The position numbers and the translations under genes are program-made. Positions 6,965 to 11,508 of a stretch of DNA of 11,508 nt are shown one piece after another. How positions within the stretch are numbered: the stretch's first letter is position 1; each line of letters begins with the position of its first letter. The stretch comes from Burkholderiaceae bacterium (GTDB lineage Bacteria > Pseudomonadota > Gammaproteobacteria > Burkholderiales > Burkholderiaceae_D). The notes beneath the pieces are model-generated. The model did not search any database and was not told the origin of the DNA. It saw only the letters and a program-made list of their open reading frames with translations. Location of the stretch: NCBI GenBank assembly GCA_014379395.1, contig JACMLV010000314.1, forward strand, positions 1 to 11,508, written 5' to 3'.

Positions 6965-7276
6965 TTAGCCGTTGATCGAAACGATTTGGATTTCGGTAAA
7001 ATTCTGGCGATGGCCCTGATGCTTTTGGTAGTGCTTACGACGACGCATCTTGAAAATTTTGACCTTATCGTGGCGACCATGCGCCACAACCGTAACCAGT
7101 ACCGTTGCACCTTCGACCAATGGGGCACCAAACTTGATGGTGTCGCCTGCGCCTACGGCGAGGACTTGATCGATGGTGATTTCGGAACCAATGTCTGCCG
7201 GTATCTGTTCTACTTTAAGTTTTTCGCCAGCGACAACTTTGTATTGTTTGCCACCGGTTTTTATGACCGCGTACAT
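6965..7276 (-). CDS. rplU: 50S ribosomal protein L21
   Basis: This 103-residue protein binds 23S rRNA and contributes to early 50S assembly. It begins MYAVIKTGGKQYKV and carries the conserved segment FKMRRRKHYQKHQGHRQ near the C-terminus, both diagnostic for L21. An in-frame ATG at 7330 would add 18 unrelated residues. The start at 7276 is preferred because it matches the family N-terminus and has GAGG at 7289-7286, 9 bases upstream. It is the first gene of the operon, about 75 bases downstream of a near-consensus promoter. Confidence 0.98.
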   Translation of the reverse strand: MYAVIKTGGKQYKVVAGEKLKVEQIPADIGSEITIDQVLAVGAGDTIKFGAPLVEGATVLVTVVAHGRHDKVKIFKMRRRKHYQKHQGHRQNFTEIQIVSING

Positions 7277-7356
7277 GATTTGAAACCTCATCAAATGTTG
7301 AAAGAATTTCCCCTCAGACGCGCCAGGCAAGCCGTGCGCAAACTGGGGAACGGGAG

Positions 7357-7385
7357 ATTATACATGTAAAGGGAAAGCCGGTCAA
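7357..7385 (-). promoter_or_regulatory. Sigma70-type promoter of the rplU-rpmA operon
   Basis: On the - strand, TTGACC (7385-7380) is followed after 17 bases by a perfect TATAAT (7362-7357). Both boxes and the spacing are near consensus, as expected for ribosomal protein genes. Transcription should begin near 7350, leaving a leader of roughly 75 bases in which I recognise no regulatory RNA. Confidence 0.85.
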
Positions 7386-7491
7386 AAAGATTGCACAAAG
7401 GCGAGCTGTCGTGGTATGTCGGCAACGCGCCGCCGCGCCGGCTCTGCTGCCATAGGGCAAAAGCTTCGCCCGCCAGCGCCGGGCCATGCCG

Positions 7492-7497
7492 TATAAT
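7492..7497 (+). promoter_or_regulatory. -10 box of the ispB promoter
   Basis: A perfect TATAAT at 7492-7497 lies 37 bases before the proposed ispB start. No good -35 hexamer is seen at the right distance; TTCGCC at 7465-7470 is 21 bases away. The predicted start of transcription near 7504 leaves a leader of about 30 bases and excludes start codons upstream of it. Confidence 0.6.
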
Positions 7498-7534
7498 CGC
7501 GGCACTCATTCACCGTCCTTTTTGCAGGTTCGCC

Positions 7535-8524
7535 TTGTCTGCCGCCACCCACACCACCACCCAGAACAGCATCGCCGACACCATCGCCGCCGACATGGCC
7601 GCAGTCAACACGGTGATCCGCCAGAAACTGCACTCCGAGGTCAGCCTCGTCAACCAGATCGCCGAATACATCATCAGCGCGGGCGGCAAACGCATCCGCC
7701 CGGTGCTCGTGTTGTTGGTCGCCAACGCCTATTCCTATCGCGGCACGGCGCACCACGAGCTGGCGGCGGTGGTTGAATTCATCCACACCGCCACGCTGCT
7801 GCACGACGACGTGGTCGACGAATCGTCGATGCGGCGCGGACGCCAGACCGCCAACGCGCTGTTCGGCAACGCCGCCTCGGTGCTGGTGGGCGACTTCCTG
7901 TACTCGCGCTCGTTCCAGATGATGGTCTCGCTCAACAACATGCGCGTGATGCAGATCCTGTCGGACGCCACCAACGTCATCGCCGAGGGCGAAGTGCTGC
8001 AACTGCTGAACATGCACGACCCGGACGTCAACGAGGCGCGCTACCTGGAAGTGATCCGCTCCAAGACCGCCAAGCTGTTCGAGGCGGCGGCCGAGCTGGG
8101 CGCCTTGATTTCCGGCGCCGATGACGCCGAAATCGAAGCGGCCGGCGAATACGGCCGCTCGCTGGGCACCGCCTTCCAGCTGATCGACGACGTGCTCGAC
8201 TACGCCGGCGACGCCGGCGAGATCGGCAAGAACGTCGGCGACGACCTGCGCGAAGGCAAGCCGACCCTGCCCCTGATCCACCTGATGGAAAACGGCACGC
8301 CGGAACAGCGCGAGCTGGTGCGCGCCTGCATCGAGCAGGGCGACGAGCAGCACTTCGAGGTGATCCTGGCCGCGATCACCAGCAGCGGCGCGCTCGACTA
8401 CACCCGCCGCGAGGCCGAAATCGCCGCCCGGCGCGCCGCCGACGCGGTCGCCGGCTTGCCCGAGAGCCAGTACAAGGACGCGCTGCTGCAGTTGTGCGTG
8501 TTCGCCGTCGACCGCAACCACTAA
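7535..8524 (+). CDS. ispB: Polyprenyl (probably octaprenyl) diphosphate synthase
   Basis: This 329-residue all-alpha prenyltransferase extends farnesyl diphosphate with isopentenyl diphosphate to build the ubiquinone side chain. It shows GGKRIRP (50-56), the first aspartate-rich motif DDVVD (91-95) with RRG at 100-102, and the second motif DDVLD (218-222) followed by GKNVGDDLREGK. The product length (C40) is inferred from the lineage and cannot be read directly. The start is a TTG with AGG 6 bases upstream. It gives a length close to E. coli IspB (323 residues) and lies just after the promoter; the next in-frame ATG is at 7595. Upstream in-frame codons precede the predicted transcription start. 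The gene diverges from rplU, a common Burkholderiales arrangement. Confidence 0.93.
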   Translation: MSAATHTTTQNSIADTIAADMAAVNTVIRQKLHSEVSLVNQIAEYIISAGGKRIRPVLVLLVANAYSYRGTAHHELAAVVEFIHTATLLHDDVVDESSMRRGRQTANALFGNAASVLVGDFLYSRSFQMMVSLNNMRVMQILSDATNVIAEGEVLQLLNMHDPDVNEARYLEVIRSKTAKLFEAAAELGALISGADDAEIEAAGEYGRSLGTAFQLIDDVLDYAGDAGEIGKNVGDDLREGKPTLPLIHLMENGTPEQRELVRACIEQGDEQHFEVILAAITSSGALDYTRREAEIAARRAADAVAGLPESQYKDALLQLCVFAVDRNH

Positions 8525-8547
8525 TTGCGCGGTACGCAACAATAAAT

Positions 8548-8580
8548 GGGGCGGCGCCACACTGGCGCCGCCCCTTTTTT
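8548..8580 (+). terminator. Strong rho-independent terminator after ispB
   Basis: GGGGCGGCGCCA (8548-8559) pairs with TGGCGCCGCCCC (8563-8574), a perfect 12-base stem with a 3-base loop, followed by TTTTTT (8575-8580). It lies between the convergent ispB and arsC genes. On the - strand only ATTTATT follows the stem, so it may also act weakly as the end of the ars operon. Confidence 0.93.
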
Positions 8581-8600
8581 GCTTTCAGCCGCCGACCGAC

Positions 8601-9035
8601 TTACTCCTTGCCGCCAACCTTGCGTCCCGCGGCGTCGACCACCGCCTCGCCGTCTTCCTTGTTGAACGCGGCCAGTTGCGGCAGCGGCAAGATGTCGAGC
8701 ACCAGCTCGGACGGCCGGCACAGGCGCACGCCCAGCTCGGTCACCACGAACGGCCGGTTGATCAGGATCGGATGGGCCAGCATCGCGTCGAGCAAGGCCG
8801 CGTCGCTCAGCGCCGGATCGCTCAAGCCCAGCTCCTCGTACAGCGCGCCTTTTTCACGCAGCACGCCGCGCACCGTCAGGCCGGCTTTGCCGATCAACTC
8901 TTGCAGCAATTCGCGCGACGGCGGGCTCTTCACGTAATCGATGATTTCCGGTTCGACGCCGGTGTTGCGGATCAGCGCCAGCGTGTTGCGCGAGGTGCCG
9001 CAGGCGGGATTGTGATAAATGCTTATGTTGGTCAT
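8601..9035 (-). CDS. arsC: Arsenate reductase, glutaredoxin-dependent
   Basis: This 144-residue cytoplasmic enzyme reduces arsenate to arsenite using glutathione and glutaredoxin. It closely resembles the plasmid R773 ArsC. The N-terminus MTNISIYHNPACGTSRNTL contains the catalytic Cys12, and the anion-binding arginines Arg60, Arg94 and Arg107 fall at exactly the R773 positions, in VRGVLR, HPILINRP and RLCRPSE. It is the last gene of the ars operon: only 3 bases separate the acr3 stop from its ATG, with AAGG about 9 bases upstream. It yields the arsenite that Acr3 exports. It converges on ispB with the strong hairpin between them. Confidence 0.96.
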   Translation of the reverse strand: MTNISIYHNPACGTSRNTLALIRNTGVEPEIIDYVKSPPSRELLQELIGKAGLTVRGVLREKGALYEELGLSDPALSDAALLDAMLAHPILINRPFVVTELGVRLCRPSELVLDILPLPQLAAFNKEDGEAVVDAAGRKVGGKE

Positions 9036-9038
9036 GGC

Positions 9039-10088
9039 TCAGGCCTTTGCTTCATACCAGTGTTGGGAACGGTTGACGATGGCGACCACCAGCAGCATGA
9101 CCGGCACTTCGATCAGGACACCGACGACAGTTGCCAGCGCGGCGCCGGATTGAAAGCCGAACAGGCTGATGGCGGTCGCCACCGCCAGTTCGAAAAAATT
9201 GGAGGCGCCGATCAGGCTCGACGGCCCGGCCACGCAGTGCGGCACGCCGAGCTGGCGGTTGAGCCAGTACGCCAGGCCGGAATTGAACAACACCTGAATC
9301 AGGATCGGCACCGCCAGCATCGCGATCACCAAGGGCTGGCTGGTGATGGCCTCGCCCTGGAAGGCGAACAGCAGCACCAGGGTCAGCAGCAAGGCGGCGA
9401 TCGAATACGGGCCCAGCTTCGCCGCGGCGCGCTCAAAAGCGGCCACGCCGCCGGCCAGCAGCCACTTGCGCAGCACCTGCGCCAGGATCACCGGCACCAC
9501 GATGTACAGGCCGACCGAGACCATCAGCGTGTCCCACGGCACCGTGATGGAAGCGAGGCCGAGCAGCAAGGCGACCAGCGGCGCGAAGGCGACGATCATG
9601 ATCGTGTCGTTGAGCGCGACCTGCGACAGCGTGAAATAGGGATCGCCCTTGCACAGCTGGCTCCACACGAACACCATCGCGGTGCAGGGCGCGGCGGCCA
9701 GCAGGATCAGGCCGGCGATGTAGCTGTCGAGCTGCTCGGGCGGCAGCCAGGCGACGAACACATGGCGGATGAACACGGCGCCCAGCAGCGCCATCGAGAA
9801 CGGCTTGACCAGCCAGTTGATCGCCAGCGTCACGCCGATGCCGCGCCACTGGCTTTTCACCTGCGCCAGCGCGCCGAAATCGATCTTGACCAGCATCGGG
9901 ATGATCATCACCCAGATCAGGACGCCGACCGGCAGGTTGACCTGCGCCACTTCGAGCCGGGCGATGCCCTGGAACACGGCGGGCAAGGCGCGCCCGGCCA
10001 GGATGCCGGCGACGATGCACAGCAGCACCCAGACGGTCAGGTAGCGCTCGAAGAAGCCGATGGCTGGTTTTGGATTGTTGTCACGCAT
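9039..10088 (-). CDS. acr3: Arsenite efflux transporter, ACR3 family
   Basis: This 349-residue inner-membrane protein has about ten hydrophobic segments and expels arsenite using the proton gradient. It is the Acr3 type, not the larger E. coli ArsB type. Hallmarks are NLPVGVLIWVMIIPML (51-66), AAAPCTAMVFVWS (131-143) with the essential Cys at 135, GPSSLIGASNFFELA (288-302), and Glu327 in VLIEVPVM, which matches the conserved Glu of the tenth helix. It is often annotated arsB in databases. Its ATG overlaps the end of arsR by 8 bases, suggesting translational coupling. Confidence 0.95.
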   Translation of the reverse strand: MRDNNPKPAIGFFERYLTVWVLLCIVAGILAGRALPAVFQGIARLEVAQVNLPVGVLIWVMIIPMLVKIDFGALAQVKSQWRGIGVTLAINWLVKPFSMALLGAVFIRHVFVAWLPPEQLDSYIAGLILLAAAPCTAMVFVWSQLCKGDPYFTLSQVALNDTIMIVAFAPLVALLLGLASITVPWDTLMVSVGLYIVVPVILAQVLRKWLLAGGVAAFERAAAKLGPYSIAALLLTLVLLFAFQGEAITSQPLVIAMLAVPILIQVLFNSGLAYWLNRQLGVPHCVAGPSSLIGASNFFELAVATAISLFGFQSGAALATVVGVLIEVPVMLLVVAIVNRSQHWYEAKA

Positions 10089-10410
10089 GGGTATCGCACT
10101 CGCTTTTGCAAACTGGGGAACAGGGAACGCCGCCGCAGCAGTTCTCGGTCAGAAAGGCCAGCAGGCCGTTCATCGTGTCGAAGTTGGCGGAATAGATGAT
10201 GGAACGGCCGGCCTTCTGCGCCGCCACCATCTCCGCGTGCGCCAATTCCTTCAAATGGAACGACAGCGAGGACGGCGCGATGTCAAGCGCCTGCGCGATC
10301 TTGCTGGCCGGCAGACCGTCCGGACCGGCTTGCACCAGCAGGCGGAACACCGCCAGACGCGATTCCTGCGCCAGCGCGGCGAGGGAGAGGATGGCGTCGG
10401 ATGTTTTCAT
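10081..10410 (-). CDS. arsR: ArsR-family arsenic-responsive repressor
   Basis: This 109-residue winged-helix repressor should bind its own promoter as a dimer and be released by arsenite. The recognition segment is IAPSSLSFHLKELAHAEMV (44-62), followed by the wing GRSIIYSANF (68-77). It lacks the CxC metal site that R773 ArsR has in its DNA-binding helix; residues 30-40 contain no Cys. Instead Cys91, Cys92, Cys97, Cys101 and Cys105 cluster in the last 19 residues, recalling the C-terminal site of Acidithiobacillus ferrooxidans ArsR. The gene is first in arsR-acr3-arsC and overlaps acr3 by 8 bases. It has no ribosome site, and the promoter places the transcription start at or close to the ATG, so the mRNA may be leaderless. 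Confidence 0.94.
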   Translation of the reverse strand: MKTSDAILSLAALAQESRLAVFRLLVQAGPDGLPASKIAQALDIAPSSLSFHLKELAHAEMVAAQKAGRSIIYSANFDTMNGLLAFLTENCCGGVPCSPVCKSECDTHA

Positions 10411-10430
10411 AATTCAATATTAATCGAATT
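10411..10430. promoter_or_regulatory. Putative ArsR operator (imperfect palindrome)
   Basis: The arms AATTCAAT (10411-10418) and ATCGAATT (10423-10430) are inverted copies with one mismatch, separated by 4 bases. The palindrome directly abuts the arsR ATG and covers the likely -10 box, so a bound repressor would block RNA polymerase. Assignment to ArsR is inferred from position and autoregulation in the family. Confidence 0.65.
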
Positions 10431-10445
10431 ATCGTAATGAGGCAA
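10417..10445 (-). promoter_or_regulatory. Probable promoter of the ars operon
   Basis: On the - strand, TTGCCT (10445-10440) is followed after exactly 17 bases by TAATAT (10422-10417). The predicted transcription start falls at about 10410, which is the A of the arsR ATG. A competing -10, GATAAT at 10433-10428, has a poorer -35 and would leave a leader of about 11 bases. Confidence 0.6.
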
Positions 10446-10473
10446 GATGGCGCTTGGCGCCCCGGGCGCGGGC

Positions 10474-10502
10474 TTGAAAAATCCGCCGATATCTGCTGTA
10501 AT
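10474..10502 (+). promoter_or_regulatory. Probable tRNA-Pro promoter
   Basis: TTGAAA (10474-10479) is followed after 17 bases by TGTAAT (10497-10502). Transcription would begin near 10509, a few bases before the tRNA gene. Confidence 0.6.
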
Positions 10503-10514
10503 AAACGAACAAGT

Positions 10515-10591
10515 CGGGGTGTGGCTCAGCCTGGTAGAGCGCTGCGTTCGGGACGCAGAGGCCGGAGGTTCGAATCCTCTCACCCCGACCA
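10515..10591 (+). tRNA. tRNA-Pro (anticodon CGG)
   Basis: This is a complete 77-base cloverleaf. The acceptor strand CGGGGTG (10515-10521) pairs with CACCCCG (10581-10587). The anticodon stem CTGCG/CGCAG encloses the loop TTCGGGA, giving anticodon CGG, which reads the proline codon CCG. The T-arm is GGAGG-TTCGAAT-CCTCT. The discriminator A and the terminal CCA (10589-10591) are encoded. CCG is a frequent proline codon in these GC-rich genes. A T-rich stretch (10593-10597) follows without an obvious hairpin. Confidence 0.97.
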
Positions 10592-10807
10592 GTTTTTCCT
10601 GATTTGTCTCCTTCTCGCAACGCCGCCCAATCCCCCGGAAACATCCCCCGCGCCACTCCCCGCAGATGGCCTCCGTTGATATTCGCCGCGCCATTTATAA
10701 CCACAAGTAATGATGGCAAGACGCCCGCAATTCAATCAGAATACGCGGACAAAATCGGCCGCGTCCGCTCAAGTCCGCGCCTCGGCACAATAATCGAAGG
10801 GGAATTC
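10592..10807. other. Intergenic region between tRNA-Pro and the transporter gene
   Basis: This stretch of about 216 bases has no coding region I can support on either strand. A TATAAC at 10696-10701 is -10-like, but TTGATA at 10676-10681 is only 14 bases upstream, too close for a normal promoter. No repeat of the tRNA 3' end, which would mark an integration site, is visible. Confidence 0.5.
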
Positions 10808-11508
10808 ATGCAAAACCATCCACAGAAGCGCGCCGCCGCGCCTGGCGCCGGCCGCCATCCACAACCATCTTTCACGTTCCGCGCCTTGCTCGCCTGCCTG
10901 CCTGTGCTGATGGCAGCGACCGCCGGCGCGGCGGAAAGCGACCAGATCGTCACCGACCGGCCCGACTTCGTCGAGTCGAGCAATGTGGTGGGCAAAAACC
11001 GTTTTCAAATCGAAACGAGCCTGGCCGGAGAACGCAACAAGGCCAACGGCGTCAAGGATCGCACCTACGCGATGCCGACCCTGCTGCGCTACGGCGTCAG
11101 CGACACCCTGGAACTGCGCCTGGAGACGGAAGGCCGCATCGTGCAAAAAACCACCAGCGGCGCCGGCAGCGTCACCGAGCGCGGCTATGGCGACGTGTCG
11201 CTGGGGGTGAAGTGGCACGCCGCCGACGCCGAGGGCAGCCTGCCGTCGATCGGCTGGCTGCTGCACGCCGACCTCGATTCGGGTTCGCGCCAGTTCCGCG
11301 GCGACGGCGTGCGGCCGTCGCTGCGGGTGGCGGCCGAATGGGAGTTGCCCGATGAACTGTCGCTCGGCGTCATGCCGGGCGTCATTTATGACCGCAACGC
11401 GGCCGGCGAACGCTTCGTCGGCGGCGTGTTCGGCATCGTCCTAGGCAAGGCGTGGAACGAGCGTCTGCGCAGCTTCGTGGAGTTGTCGCTGCCGCAGATC
11501 GCCCGCGC
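10808..11508 (+). CDS. Exported transporter-like protein, Phenol_MetA_deg type (partial)
   Basis: The frame from ATG 10808 stays open to the window edge (233 codons, 3' end missing). AAGGGG at 10797-10802 is the ribosome site. A signal peptide is evident: a long basic N-region, a hydrophobic core (about residues 26-39) and a likely cleavage near Ala41/Ala42. The mature part begins ESDQIVTDRPDFVESSNVVGKNRFQIE, which matches my recollection of the outer-membrane beta-barrel family related to the MetA pathway of phenol degradation, usually annotated only as transporter. Alternating short strands and aromatic positions fit a barrel. Its substrate is unknown. The signal-peptide N-region is unusually long (about 24 residues), so translation may start further in, although no better start is seen. 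Confidence 0.75.
   Translation, partial: MQNHPQKRAAAPGAGRHPQPSFTFRALLACLPVLMAATAGAAESDQIVTDRPDFVESSNVVGKNRFQIETSLAGERNKANGVKDRTYAMPTLLRYGVSDTLELRLETEGRIVQKTTSGAGSVTERGYGDVSLGVKWHAADAEGSLPSIGWLLHADLDSGSRQFRGDGVRPSLRVAAEWELPDELSLGVMPGVIYDRNAAGERFVGGVFGIVLGKAWNERLRSFVELSLPQIAR

Noticed and set aside
7277..7356. The rplU leader as a ribosomal-protein autoregulatory RNA.
   Set aside because: No convincing conserved structure could be recognised by eye, and I know of no established L21 leader motif that matches it.
7338..10121. A 14-base identical word (GCAAACTGGGGAAC) at 7338-7351 (rplU leader) and 10108-10121 (arsR 3' end), considered as possible flanking repeats of an inserted ispB-ars segment.
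   Set aside because: One copy encodes part of the ArsR tail. A single 14-base match in 11.5 kb is close to what chance allows, and no longer similarity flanks it.
10515..10591. tRNA-Pro as an attachment site of an integrated element.
   Set aside because: No second copy of the tRNA 3' end, no integrase gene and no mobile-element genes are visible in the window.

Overview
The window looks like chromosomal core DNA of a betaproteobacterium, most likely Oxalobacteraceae (Massilia, Duganella or Janthinobacterium type). The grounds are high GC, a Burkholderiales-style rplU-rpmA-obgE-proB block with ispB divergent to it, an intracellular polyhydroxyalkanoate depolymerase with a Cys nucleophile, and a thioredoxin-reductase-like ferredoxin-NADP+ reductase. 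The genus is inferred from protein resemblance and was not tested.

Layout. Bases 73-4068 are read on the + strand: ferredoxin-NADP+ reductase, phaZ, then an rsxB-like ferredoxin gene overlapping nth (endonuclease III) by 4 bases. Rho-independent terminators follow the first two genes. Directly after nth lies a 30-codon stub that resembles the N-terminus of a VIT1/CCC1-type metal transporter and stops abruptly, so it is probably a gene remnant. Bases 4207-7276 are read on the - strand: rplU, rpmA, obgE and proB, driven by a near-consensus promoter at 7357-7385, with a terminator between rpmA and obgE. ispB (7535-8524, +) diverges from rplU and ends in a strong terminator. A compact arsenic-resistance operon follows on the - strand (arsR, acr3, arsC in transcription order; 8601-10410), convergent with ispB. 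Then come a tRNA-Pro(CGG) gene and the start of an exported outer-membrane-type transporter that runs off the right edge.

How the genes work together. ArsR senses arsenite and releases its own promoter, ArsC reduces arsenate to arsenite, and Acr3 exports it. RplU and RpmA are 50S proteins and ObgE is a ribosome-associated GTPase. ProB starts proline synthesis. IspB makes the ubiquinone side chain. The other genes are independent housekeeping functions: redox supply, PHA mobilisation, DNA repair and tRNA.

I see no CRISPR array, insertion sequence, prophage or defence system, and nothing that amounts to a new multi-gene system. The points worth a second look are small: the transporter remnant at the nth/proB junction, an orphan RsxB-like protein without a membrane anchor, an apparently leaderless arsR whose -10 box lies inside a palindrome, a Cys-rich ArsR tail, and an inverted repeat over the phaZ -10 box.
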